Positions 23,507 through 32,216 of a DNA stretch of 59,887 nucleotides are shown here, in pieces. The notes below the pieces were generated by a model, which was given only the letters and a program-made list of their open reading frames with translations, was not told the origin of the DNA and ran no database searches. Both the position numbers and the translations under genes were made by a program. Numbering within the stretch: the stretch's first letter is position 1; the number at the start of each line of letters is the position of its first letter. The stretch spans positions 1 to 59,887 of the forward strand of contig JAZHSQ010000009.1 in assembly GCA_036454645.1 (NCBI GenBank), read 5' to 3'. The stretch is from Olsenella_K sp036454645. Lineage in GTDB: Bacteria; Actinomycetota; Coriobacteriia; Coriobacteriales; Atopobiaceae.

Positions 23507-25912
23507 CTAGATCCTCCTCTTCATCTCGTTGCCGCCCTCGCCGGGCAGTATCCTGCGCGCGTCGTAGACCGACGGCACGCGGCTCGCGCTGGCGAGCAGG
23601 GTGTCGAGCAGGCTCGCGTCCGAGATCGCGACGAGGAACCGCAGGCGCGCCACGCCCTGGGCGCTCGTCTGGGTCGCCGCGGAGAGGATGTTGGCGCCCG
23701 CGTCGTTGATCGCGATCGTCACGTCCTTCAGCAGGCCCATGCGGTCGCTCGCCTCGATGACGATCTCCACCTGGAACTCGGACGCCCCTGAGGTGTCCCA
23801 TGCGACCTCGATCATGCGCTCGGGGTGCTCCATGAGCGACTTCACGTTGGGGCAGTCCGCACGGTGCACGGAGACGCCCCTGCCGCGGGTGATGAAGCCG
23901 ACGATGTCGTCGCCGGCGACGGGGTTGCAGCAGTGCGCCAGGTGGACGAGCAGGTCCGGGTCGCCCTTCACGACGACGCCGCAGTTGCTCCTCCTGCCCT
24001 GGGCGCCCTGGCGCGTGGGGCGCACCTTGGGCGCCTTGAGCGGGGCGTCCGAGGCGATCGCCCACTCGCGGGCGGCCTCCTTCTGCGCGGCGTTCTCCGC
24101 CGCCGCCTGCTGGGCGGGCGAGCCCTCCTCGAGGACGGCCTCGACCTTGTTGGCGACCTGCTTGACCGAGAACTTGCCCGTCCAGATCCCCTGGTAGAGG
24201 TCCTCCACCGTGTGCAGGTCCATCTGGTCGAGCACCTTGTGGATCGCCTTGGTCGTGCGCGGGGTGGAGATGCCGTAGGCGCGCTTGCGCAGCTCGGCGG
24301 CGAGCTGGGCGCGCCCGGCCTCGGCGTCCTCCGCCTTGTTCGCCGTGGTGAAGTACTTGCGGATCTTGGAGCGCGCCGAGGGCGTGTGCACGATGTTGAT
24401 CCAGTCGTGCGACGGGCGCGCGTTCTTGTTGGTCAGGATCTCCACGCGGTCGCCCGTCTGCAGCGTGTAGGTGAGCGGCACCACGCTGCCGTTGACCTTG
24501 GCGCCCACGCAGTGGTTGCCCACCTCGGTGTGGACGGCGTAGGCGAAGTCGAGGGGAGTTGAGTCGCGGTGCAGGCTCATGACGTCGCCCTTGGGCGTGA
24601 AGACGAAGATCGTCCCCTCGAACAGGTCGATGCGCAGGCTCTTGAGGAACTCGTGCGGGTCGTCGAGGTCGGCCTCGTTGACCCAGTCGAGGCTGCGCCT
24701 GATGTAGTTGATCTGGGTGTCGATGTCCTTGTCGTCCTCGGACATCTGGCCCTCGGAGTTGCCCGACTTCTTGTAGAGCCAGTGGGCGGCGATGCCGTAC
24801 TCGGCCTGCTCGTGCATCTCCTGCGTGCGGATCTGGATCTCGAGGGGGCGGCCCTCGGGCCCGATCACCGTGGTGTGCAGCGAGCGGTAGTTGTTGGCCT
24901 TGGGCGTCGCGATGTAGTCCTTGAAGCGGCCGGGCAGGGGGTGCCACAGCGCGTGCACCGCGCCGAGGACCGAGTAGCACTGCCCCACCGTCTGGGTGAT
25001 GACGCGCAGCGCGATGAGGTCGTAGATGTCGGAGAACTCCGCCCTCTTCCGGCGCATCTTCTCGTAGATGGACCAGAGGTGCTTGGGGCGCCCGGTGATC
25101 TGGAAGTCCTTGATGCCCACGCGCGCGAGCTCGTCGGAGAGGGTCTTGATGGCGTCCTGCGTGTTCTGCTCGCGCTGCGCCCTCGACTCCTGCACCATGC
25201 GGGCGATGCGCTGGTACTCCTCGGGCTCCAGGTAGAAGAAGGCGAGGTCCTCGAGCTCCCACTTGACCGAGCTCATGCCGAGCCTGTCGGCGAGCGGCGC
25301 GTAGACGTCCATGGTCTCGCGCGCCTTGAAGACGCGGCGGTCGGGCGGCAGGGCCGCGAGGGTGCGCATGTTGTGCAAGCGGTCTGCCAGCTTGATGATC
25401 ACGACCCTGATGTCCTTGCTCATGGCGAGGAACATCTTGCGCAGGTTCAGGGCCTGCTTCTCGTCCATCGAGGAGACCGAGATGGTCGTGAGCTTGGTCA
25501 CGCCGTCGACGAGCTCGGCCACCGTCTGGCCGAAGCGCTCCGTGAGGTCCGCCAGCGAGGCGGAGGTGTCCTCCACCGTGTCGTGCAGCAGGGCCGCGCA
25601 GATGGTGTCCTCGTCCATGTGCAGGTCCTTGGCGAGGATGAGCGCGACCTCGACGGGGTGGTTGATGTAGGGCTCGCCGGAGCGGCGCCTCTGGTCCTTG
25701 TGGTACTCCGCGGCGAACCGGTAGGCCCGGTCGATCTTCTCGCAGGCCCCCTCGTCGAGGTAGGACCTGCAGGAGGTCTGGAGGAGCCGGTAGTTGTCCG
25801 CCGCGGGGACGCCCTCCTCCGCGGCCGGCCAGCCCGCCGCGGCCTCCGTGACCGCGCCGGCGGCGTCCGCGCCCTCGGCGGCCGCGGGCAGCTCGGCTTC
25901 CTTGTCTGACAT
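23507..25912 (-). CDS. relA: Bifunctional (p)ppGpp synthetase/hydrolase
   Basis: An 801-residue long RSH protein that makes and degrades (p)ppGpp. The hydrolase HD domain (about 60-210) is intact, with LLHDTVEDTSA near 108-118; the synthetase domain (about 245-390) contains GRPKHLWSIYEKM and the ATPKANNYRSLHTTV segment. TGS (about 420-485, IFVFTPKGDVMSLHRDSTPLDFA in part), a helical/zinc-finger-like region with HCCNPVAGDDI, and a C-terminal ACT domain (about 725-790) follow. A 40-residue acidic/Ala-rich N-terminal extension is unusual but harmless-looking. It sits between the recJ fusion and the MBL hydrolase. Confidence 0.96.
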   Translation of the reverse strand: MSDKEAELPAAAEGADAAGAVTEAAAGWPAAEEGVPAADNYRLLQTSCRSYLDEGACEKIDRAYRFAAEYHKDQRRRSGEPYINHPVEVALILAKDLHMDEDTICAALLHDTVEDTSASLADLTERFGQTVAELVDGVTKLTTISVSSMDEKQALNLRKMFLAMSKDIRVVIIKLADRLHNMRTLAALPPDRRVFKARETMDVYAPLADRLGMSSVKWELEDLAFFYLEPEEYQRIARMVQESRAQREQNTQDAIKTLSDELARVGIKDFQITGRPKHLWSIYEKMRRKRAEFSDIYDLIALRVITQTVGQCYSVLGAVHALWHPLPGRFKDYIATPKANNYRSLHTTVIGPEGRPLEIQIRTQEMHEQAEYGIAAHWLYKKSGNSEGQMSEDDKDIDTQINYIRRSLDWVNEADLDDPHEFLKSLRIDLFEGTIFVFTPKGDVMSLHRDSTPLDFAYAVHTEVGNHCVGAKVNGSVVPLTYTLQTGDRVEILTNKNARPSHDWINIVHTPSARSKIRKYFTTANKAEDAEAGRAQLAAELRKRAYGISTPRTTKAIHKVLDQMDLHTVEDLYQGIWTGKFSVKQVANKVEAVLEEGSPAQQAAAENAAQKEAAREWAIASDAPLKAPKVRPTRQGAQGRRSNCGVVVKGDPDLLVHLAHCCNPVAGDDIVGFITRGRGVSVHRADCPNVKSLMEHPERMIEVAWDTSGASEFQVEIVIEASDRMGLLKDVTIAINDAGANILSAATQTSAQGVARLRFLVAISDASLLDTLLASASRVPSVYDARRILPGEGGNEMKRRI

Positions 25913-25923
25913 GACCCTCCCCC

Positions 25924-28900
25924 CTATCGGTCGACGACGTCGCCGAACGACGGCGTTATTGGTCTGTTGATTCTACACAGAATCTCCTGCGGGCGCGACG
26001 AGAGCGCCCAAGACGCAAACTCCGAGAAATCATCGCGGGCGCGCTGGCCCTCCAGGTAGCGGATGGAGCTCTCGAGGTCGACGCGCTCCGGGCTCGGGCT
26101 CATCTGGATGTGGCGCGAGGAGCCGTAGCCGCGGGTGCCCAGCAGCCCCAGCTCGCGGAAGATCGAGACGCCGCAGGAGACCGAGCGCTCGTCGAGCCTG
26201 GAGCACGGGTCCACCTCGAGGGCGGACTGCGCGATGTCGGCGTTGTTGAGGACGAAGGAGCCGTCGACCTCGCAGGCCTCGGGCGACCCCTTGGCGAGGC
26301 ACTGGCGCGCCATCCTCGTGAGCGTGCGGTACAGCGTCACGAGGTCCTCGCGCGAGGGGGCAGATGACGAGAGGATCCTCTCGTTGATGCGCGCGTCGCG
26401 GCTGCCGTACAGGAGCCAGATGCGCGCGCGTGCGCCGTCGCGGCCGGCGCGGCCGCTCATCTGGTTGAACTCCACCGAGCCCATGGGCAGGTGGTAGAGG
26501 ACGACGTTCCTGATGTCGGGGAGGTTGACGCCCTCGCCGAAGGCGCTGGTCGAGACGATGCAGCTCAGCGCGCCGGAGCGGAAGGCCTCCTCCACGCGCG
26601 TGCGGTCGCCCCGCGTGAGGCCCGCGTTGTAGAAGGCGACCTTGGGCGCGAGGTCCGGCAGGGCATGGCGCAGCATCCTGGCGAGGCTCACAGACTGCTC
26701 GCGCGAGTTCACGTAGACGACGGCCTTCTCGCCCGTCGCCACGATCGAGACGAGGGCTGCCTCGCGGTCGCGCAGCTCGCGGTGGTCCTCGAGCTCGAGG
26801 TTCGAGCGGACGCTCTGGTCGACCACGACCGCGTCGCGGCGGATGTCGAAGAGCTGGCAGATCCGGGAGGCGACCGGCGTGGAGGCGGTGGCCGTCACCG
26901 CGCACACGGTCGGCGAGCCGAGGCGGCGCAGCGCCTCGGGGAGCTCGGCGTAGGCACCCCGCTCGCCCGTGCCCGCATGGTGGGCCTCGTCGACGACGAC
27001 GAAGCCGACGTCGCCCGCGGCGAGGCGGCGCGCATGGATCTGGAGGAACTCCGGCGTCGTGAGCACGACGTCGACCTCGCCGGCGGCCAGGCACCCGAAG
27101 ACCTCCTCGCGCTCGTCGGGCGAGGTCTCGCCCGTGAGGACGCGGACGCGCACGCCGAGCGGTCCCAGGGCCTCCCTGAGGTGGAAGGCCTGGTCGGAGA
27201 CGAGGGCGCGCAGGGGGTAGACGAAGACGCTCGCGCGGTGGGCGAGAAGGGCCTCGCGCACCGCGTGCACGTGGAAGACGAGGGACTTGCCGCGACCCGT
27301 CGCCATGACGCACAGGGTGGAGGTCCCCCGGGCGAGGAGGTCGAGGGCGGCCCTCTGGGCGGGCAGCAGCTCGTTGTCGCCGATCAGACGGCGCCTCAGC
27401 CTCTCCGTGAGCTCCTCTGCGCCGAGGGTGGAGAGCTCGGCGCGCGCGACCCCCGCCGGGTCGTCGACGCGGCTGGCGCCGCCACCCCCGATGCGCGCCA
27501 CCTGCACGTTCACGCCGAAGGCGCGCCCGTCGCCGCCGCCTGTGACCTCGCGCACCGTCGCCTCGTAGCGCACCCCGTCGTCGATCAGCGGCGCGATCGC
27601 GGCGGCGATCTGGCGGCGCAGGAAGCCGACCTTGCGCCCCGCGGGGTCCCTCAGGGCGACCGCGCACTTGTCGGCGGGGTTGTCCGCCTCGTGCACGACC
27701 TCGAGCGCCTCGCCGGGCGAGAGCTCGGAGATGACCTGCTGGCAGCCGCCGAAGCTCACGCCGACGGCCTTGGTGAGGAAGCTCGAGGCCTCCGCGATGC
27801 CGACGAACTCGTCGCGCGAGAGCACCTCGTCGGCGCGGGAGAAGAGCTCGTCCGCGAGGGTGGGCTGGGCCGCGGACGGGCCCTGCGCGTCCGCCTGAGC
27901 CCCGGCGGCCTGCGCTGGCGCTGCGGGGGCGTCGCGGTAGATGATGTCCTTGACCATGAGCTTGGGCTTGCAGCGCCCCTGCCAGACCTCGTTGACCGCG
28001 TCGAAGACGAGGTCGACGGCGCCGTCGTAGGCGCTCGCGTGCTCGATGTCGGGCGCGCGGAACATGATGGCGGGCACCGTCGTGAAGCCGTCGGTGGCCG
28101 AGAAGCACAGGTGGTTGTTGGAGTAGCCCACCCTGGAGCGGTTCTTCATCAGCACGCCGCAGGCCCCGAGGAGGGGCTTCTTGTTGCCCTGGCCGAACGG
28201 CTGGAGCACCTCGAGCGACCCGATGCTCTCGATCGTCATCTCCTGGAGGCTCACGAGGGTGGTGACCTCGCCCGTGTCCTGGAACTGCTCTGCGGGCAGC
28301 TGGTCGAGGACCTCCTCGAGCCGGTCGCGGAAGGCGTCGAGGTTGGCGGCCTCGAGCGTGACGCCGACGGCGCCAGCGTGGCCGCCGAAGCGCACGAGCA
28401 GGTCGGAGCACTGCTCGACCGCATGGAACAGGTCGACCGAGCCCACGCTACGCCCGGAGCCGCGCGCCACGCCGTCAGAGATGGTGAACAGGATCGCGGG
28501 CACGTGGTAGCGGTTCACGATGCGGCTCGCCACGATGCCCTTGACGCCCTCGTGCCATCCCTCGCCGCCCACGACCGCCACGCGCCCGCCGTCGTAGGTC
28601 GCGTCGAGCACGGCCATGGCCTGCTCGGCGAGGTCGGACTCGATCTCGCGCCGCTCGGCGTTGATGCGCTCGAGCTTGCCGGCGAGGACGGCCGCCTCCG
28701 CGGCGTCGTCGCAGATGAGCAGGTCGAAGGCGACGTCGGTCGTGCCCATGCGCCCCGCCGCGTTGAGGCGCGGGATGAGCGAGAAGGGCAGCGCGTCCGC
28801 GGTGAGCGAGGCCAGGTCCACCCCCGCCGTCGCGGCGAGCGCCACGAGGCCGGGGCGCCCCGTGTGGCGCAGCCGCTCGATGCCGTCCGCGACGAGCGCG

Positions 28901-29637
28901 CGGTTCTCCCCCCTGAGCAGCATCATGTCCGAGATGGTGCCCAGGGTCGCGAGGTCGGTGAGGCCGCGCCAGAAGTCGGGCTCGCCGAGCCTGCGGCCGA
29001 CCTCCGAGACCATCTTGAGCGCGACGCCGGCGCCCGCGAGCTCGCGGGAGGGGCAGCCCTCGCCGATCTTGGGGTCGGCGACGGGGACGCCCTCGGGCAC
29101 GAGGTCGCCCGGCTCGTGGTGGTCGGTCACGACCACGTCGATGCCCTGGCCGAGCAGCCACGCGACCTCCTTGGCCGCCGCGATGCCGTTGTCGACCGTC
29201 ACCAGCAGGTCCGGGTGGCAGGCCTCGATGACGCGGTCGAGCGCCTCGCGCGAGAGGCCGTAGCCCTCGCCGAAGCGGTGCGGGATGAAGGGCGACACCT
29301 TGGCGCCGAAGTGCCTGAGGCCGAGCGTCAGGATGCAGGTGGCGGACATGCCGTCCACGTCGAAGTCGCCGAAGACCGCGATCTTCTCGCCGCGCGCGAT
29401 GGCGCCCATGACGCGCTCCGTGGCCTCCGCCATCCCGGGGATCGCGAGGGGGTCCGCCAAGTCGCGCTCGAGGGAGGGCTCAAGGAAGCGGCGTGCCTCC
29501 TCCACGTCCGAGAGGCCCCGGGCCACCATGACGCGGGCGACCAGCGGGGAGACGCCGAGCTCGGAGACGAGGGCGGCCTCGGCACCGGGGTCGGTGCCGA
29601 GGATCTCCCAACGCGCGCTTGAGGCGAGGCCGGCCAT
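25924..29637 (-). CDS. recJ: RecJ exonuclease-HIRAN-RecQ-like helicase fusion
   Basis: A 1237-residue single reading frame joining three parts. Residues 1-560 are RecJ: DHH motif I GDFDVDG (90-96), VDNGI (148-152), TDHH (171-174), GAGVALKM, and DHHA1 with GEGWHEGVKGI and FGGHAGAVG (about 350-430). Residues about 618-715 resemble a HIRAN domain (GEALEVVHEADNPADKCAV, then a GFLRRQIA segment). Residues about 740-1237 are a superfamily 2 helicase of RecQ type: Q-like LLPAQRAALDLL, Walker A ATGRGKS (779-785), DEAH (883-886), VTATAS, and motif VI QMSGRAGRDG (1059-1068). A typical RecJ ends after the first part. The fusion couples 5'-3' single-strand exonuclease to an unwinding motor, as RecJ and RecQ work together in resection. 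It lies between secF and relA. Confidence 0.9.
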   Translation of the reverse strand: MAGLASSARWEILGTDPGAEAALVSELGVSPLVARVMVARGLSDVEEARRFLEPSLERDLADPLAIPGMAEATERVMGAIARGEKIAVFGDFDVDGMSATCILTLGLRHFGAKVSPFIPHRFGEGYGLSREALDRVIEACHPDLLVTVDNGIAAAKEVAWLLGQGIDVVVTDHHEPGDLVPEGVPVADPKIGEGCPSRELAGAGVALKMVSEVGRRLGEPDFWRGLTDLATLGTISDMMLLRGENRALVADGIERLRHTGRPGLVALAATAGVDLASLTADALPFSLIPRLNAAGRMGTTDVAFDLLICDDAAEAAVLAGKLERINAERREIESDLAEQAMAVLDATYDGGRVAVVGGEGWHEGVKGIVASRIVNRYHVPAILFTISDGVARGSGRSVGSVDLFHAVEQCSDLLVRFGGHAGAVGVTLEAANLDAFRDRLEEVLDQLPAEQFQDTGEVTTLVSLQEMTIESIGSLEVLQPFGQGNKKPLLGACGVLMKNRSRVGYSNNHLCFSATDGFTTVPAIMFRAPDIEHASAYDGAVDLVFDAVNEVWQGRCKPKLMVKDIIYRDAPAAPAQAAGAQADAQGPSAAQPTLADELFSRADEVLSRDEFVGIAEASSFLTKAVGVSFGGCQQVISELSPGEALEVVHEADNPADKCAVALRDPAGRKVGFLRRQIAAAIAPLIDDGVRYEATVREVTGGGDGRAFGVNVQVARIGGGGASRVDDPAGVARAELSTLGAEELTERLRRRLIGDNELLPAQRAALDLLARGTSTLCVMATGRGKSLVFHVHAVREALLAHRASVFVYPLRALVSDQAFHLREALGPLGVRVRVLTGETSPDEREEVFGCLAAGEVDVVLTTPEFLQIHARRLAAGDVGFVVVDEAHHAGTGERGAYAELPEALRRLGSPTVCAVTATASTPVASRICQLFDIRRDAVVVDQSVRSNLELEDHRELRDREAALVSIVATGEKAVVYVNSREQSVSLARMLRHALPDLAPKVAFYNAGLTRGDRTRVEEAFRSGALSCIVSTSAFGEGVNLPDIRNVVLYHLPMGSVEFNQMSGRAGRDGARARIWLLYGSRDARINERILSSSAPSREDLVTLYRTLTRMARQCLAKGSPEACEVDGSFVLNNADIAQSALEVDPCSRLDERSVSCGVSIFRELGLLGTRGYGSSRHIQMSPSPERVDLESSIRYLEGQRARDDFSEFASWALSSRPQEILCRINRPITPSFGDVVDR

Positions 29638-29641
29638 GGCG

Positions 29642-30595
29642 CTACTCCGCGCCCTTGGCCGGCGCGGGGGCCGAGGCGCCGTACTTGGCCTCGAGCTTCG
29701 CCCACTTGGGCTCGTGGGTCTTCCAGACCGCCAGGAGCGGGGAGGCGACGGCGAAGCTCGAGTAGGTGCCGAGAAGCTCGCCGACGAGCAGCGCGAAGGC
29801 GAAGCCCTTGAGGGTCTCGCCGCCGATCACCAGCATGCAGACGACCGGGACGATGGTCGTGAGCGTCGTGTTGATCGAGCGGATGAAGACCTCGTTGATC
29901 GAGAAGTTGCAGATCTGGTAGTAGGTGTGGTGGACGCCGTCCTTGAGCTGCTTGGCGTTCTCGTTGGTGCGGTTGAACTCCACCACCGTGTCGTAGAGCG
30001 AGTAGCCCATGATCGTGAGGAGGGCGGCGACCACGTTGGGCGTGATGGGGATCTGGGTCCAGGCGTAGACGCCGACCGTGATCACGAGGTCGTGCACGAG
30101 CGCGACGACCGCGCAGATCGACATCTTGAACTCGTAGCGGATCGAGACGTACGCGATGATCGCGAGGATGGCCACGAAGAAGGCCATGAGCGAGGAGCGC
30201 GTGATGTCGGCGCCCCAGTCCGGGCCGATCGTGGTGACCGTGTAGGAGTCCGAGGGGAGCCCGAGCGCCTCCGCCGTCTGGGCCGCGTGCTGCGTCGCCA
30301 CGGCCGGGTCGGTCGTGTCGGAGCGGACGAGGAAGCCCTCGACGCCGTTCGCGAGGGTCGTCTGGACCGTCGGGTCCTGCTCGCCCGAGTCGACCAGCGC
30401 GGAGCGGAGCTGCTCGATCGTGACGTCGCCCGTGCCGTTGAAGTCTATCTGGGTGCCGCCGCGGAACTCGATGCCGAGCACGAGCCCGCGCACGACGAGG
30501 CCCACCAGCGCGAGGGCGACGAGCGCGACGGAGACGACCAGGAACTGCCTGCGGTGAGCGATGAACTGGATCTCGTGGGAGAAGTGGCTACGCAT
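29642..30595 (-). CDS. secF: Protein translocase subunit SecF
   Basis: A 317-residue SecF with six membrane helices. Family segments are VLGIEFRGGTQIDF after the first helix, the IRYEFKMSICAVVALVHD region and YSLYDTVVEFNRTNEN. The ATG at 30595 overlaps the secD end by 8 nt and has AAGGGGGG 8 nt upstream; a GTG at 30604 lies on top of that site. With SecD it uses the proton-motive force to pull secreted proteins across the membrane. recJ starts 4 nt after its stop. Confidence 0.96.
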   Translation of the reverse strand: MRSHFSHEIQFIAHRRQFLVVSVALVALALVGLVVRGLVLGIEFRGGTQIDFNGTGDVTIEQLRSALVDSGEQDPTVQTTLANGVEGFLVRSDTTDPAVATQHAAQTAEALGLPSDSYTVTTIGPDWGADITRSSLMAFFVAILAIIAYVSIRYEFKMSICAVVALVHDLVITVGVYAWTQIPITPNVVAALLTIMGYSLYDTVVEFNRTNENAKQLKDGVHHTYYQICNFSINEVFIRSINTTLTTIVPVVCMLVIGGETLKGFAFALLVGELLGTYSSFAVASPLLAVWKTHEPKWAKLEAKYGASAPAPAKGAE

Positions 30596-32099
30596 CGCGC
30601 ACACCCCCCTTCACGGCCGCCGAGCGCGCGGCCTCGGTCTTCTTCCTTCCCTCTTCGACGTCCGCGGCCACGCCCCAGAACCCGGGGTGGCGCTCGATGG
30701 GGCCGGCGGCGAGCAGCCTCAGCATGGGGACCTTGAAGCAGAACATCGTGATCACGTCGCACACGACGCCGAGCGCCAGCGTGAGGCCGAAGCCCTTGAC
30801 CGAGCCGACGGCGACGAAGAAGAGGGCGAGCGCGGTCACGAGGGTGACGACGTCCGCGTCGAGCGAGGTGGCGACGCCGTGCTTGGACCCGCTGACCGAG
30901 GCGTTCTTGACGCTGCGCCCCATGCGGATCTCCTCGCGGAAGCGCTCCAGCACGAGGATCGAGGAATCGGCCGCCGAGCCCGTCGTGAGCACGATGCCGG
31001 CGAGGCCGGGCAGGGTGAGCGAGAACGCCCCGAAGGACGAGAGCAGGGCGAGCATCCCCAGGTAGATGATGCCGAAGACGGCAAGCGAGCCCATGGTGAG
31101 CAGGCCCAGGCCCTGGTAGAAGACGAACAGGTAGGCGACCACGAGCGCCACGCCGACGCCGATGGCGACGATGCCCTGGTTGAGCGAGTCCTGGCCGAGG
31201 GTGGGCCCGACGACGCGGCTCTCGCTCATCGTGAGCGTGACGGGCAGCGAGCCGGAGTCGAGCACCGTCTTGAGGTTCGTCGCCTCGTCGAGGGCGAACT
31301 GGCCGGTGATGGACACCTTGCCGTCGGTGATCTCGCTCTGCACCGCCGGGGCGGACTCCACGACGCCGTCGAGCACGATCGCGATCCTGCCGTTGGTGGG
31401 GGCGAGGTCCTTGGTGACCTCGGCGAACTTCTGCGTGCCCTCGTCGTCGAAGGTGATGTTGACCGCGTAGTAGCCGGTCGAGGCGTTGGATGCCTGGCCC
31501 ACCGAGGTCTGGGTGATGGAGGAGCCGTCGAGGAAGGCGGTGTAGGTGCCCTCCTTGAGCTTGACGCCCTCGGTGCCGGCGTTGAGCTTGGCGAGCGCGT
31601 CCGCGTCGCCGATCTCGTCGAGGCGGACGAACTCGAGGTGGCCCGTCTGGCCGATGGCGGAGACGGTCTGCTCCGCGTCGGTCGCGCCGGGAATCTGAAC
31701 CAGGATCGAGTTGGAGCCCTGCTGCTGGACGCTCGCCTCGTTCGCGCCGAGCGAGTTGACGCGCTGCTGCACGATCTGGGTGGCCGTGGCCATGTCCTCC
31801 GAGCTCGGGGCGGAGCCGTCGGAGGTGGTCGCCGTCATGATGACGGAGACGCCGCCCTGGATGTCGAGGCCCTGCGTGATCCTCTCGTCGAGCGGCGTGA
31901 AGCCGAAGACGCAGACGCCGAGCGCCACGAGCAGGACCACGAGCGTGGTGACGTAGCGCCTCCTGTCGCGCGACACCCTGCGCCCTCCCGAGCGCCTGCC
32001 GCCGCGCGGGGCGCGGTGCGCCTTGCCCTGTGCCCCCTCCGAGGCCTTCCAGCGGTCGACGCCGCTCGGCTGGCCGGAGGGGCCGTTCTTTCTCGCCAT
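30588..32099 (-). CDS. secD: Protein translocase subunit SecD
   Basis: A 503-residue SecD. After a basic N-terminus it has a membrane helix, the SecD motif TQGLDIQGGVSVIMTAT, a large extracytoplasmic domain, and the C-terminal SecD/F channel part with GVALVVAYLFVFYQGLG and ADSSILVLERFREEIRMG. The ATG at 32099 follows GAGGACG; the open frame extends upstream but past a -10 box at 32155. It heads the secD-secF-recJ-relA-MBL operon. YajC, often encoded just upstream, is absent from the 117-bp gap to tgt. Confidence 0.96.
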   Translation of the reverse strand: MARKNGPSGQPSGVDRWKASEGAQGKAHRAPRGGRRSGGRRVSRDRRRYVTTLVVLLVALGVCVFGFTPLDERITQGLDIQGGVSVIMTATTSDGSAPSSEDMATATQIVQQRVNSLGANEASVQQQGSNSILVQIPGATDAEQTVSAIGQTGHLEFVRLDEIGDADALAKLNAGTEGVKLKEGTYTAFLDGSSITQTSVGQASNASTGYYAVNITFDDEGTQKFAEVTKDLAPTNGRIAIVLDGVVESAPAVQSEITDGKVSITGQFALDEATNLKTVLDSGSLPVTLTMSESRVVGPTLGQDSLNQGIVAIGVGVALVVAYLFVFYQGLGLLTMGSLAVFGIIYLGMLALLSSFGAFSLTLPGLAGIVLTTGSAADSSILVLERFREEIRMGRSVKNASVSGSKHGVATSLDADVVTLVTALALFFVAVGSVKGFGLTLALGVVCDVITMFCFKVPMLRLLAAGPIERHPGFWGVAADVEEGRKKTEAARSAAVKGGVRDA

Positions 32100-32154
32100 A
32101 GAAACGTCCTCACGATCGGGGCGGGCGCGGGCGCCCGCCTGGTTCAACCCAACC

Positions 32155-32160
32155 ATTATA
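32155..32160 (-). promoter_or_regulatory. -10 box (TATAAT) of the secD operon
   Basis: A perfect TATAAT on the minus strand, 56 nt before the secD start and just past the tgt terminator. No good -35 is visible at 17 nt. Confidence 0.7.
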
Positions 32161-32186
32161 TGTAGGTCCGCCCCACGCGTCCCGCG

Positions 32187-32212
32187 CGGAGGGCGGCGCC
32201 CGCCGCCCTCCG
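32187..32212 (-). terminator. Hairpin terminator after tgt
   Basis: CGGAGGGCGGC / GCCGCCCTCCG: an 11-bp perfect stem with a 4-nt loop, starting 5 nt after the tgt stop. There is no U-tract. Confidence 0.65.
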
Positions 32213-32216
32213 GCCC

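Noticed and set aside
26491..29622. A 1043-codon open frame on the plus strand opposite the recJ fusion
   Set aside because: Composition (Ala/Glu/Asp/His/Arg-rich without any motif) is that of an antisense shadow in GC-rich DNA; the opposite strand encodes a clear RecJ/helicase.
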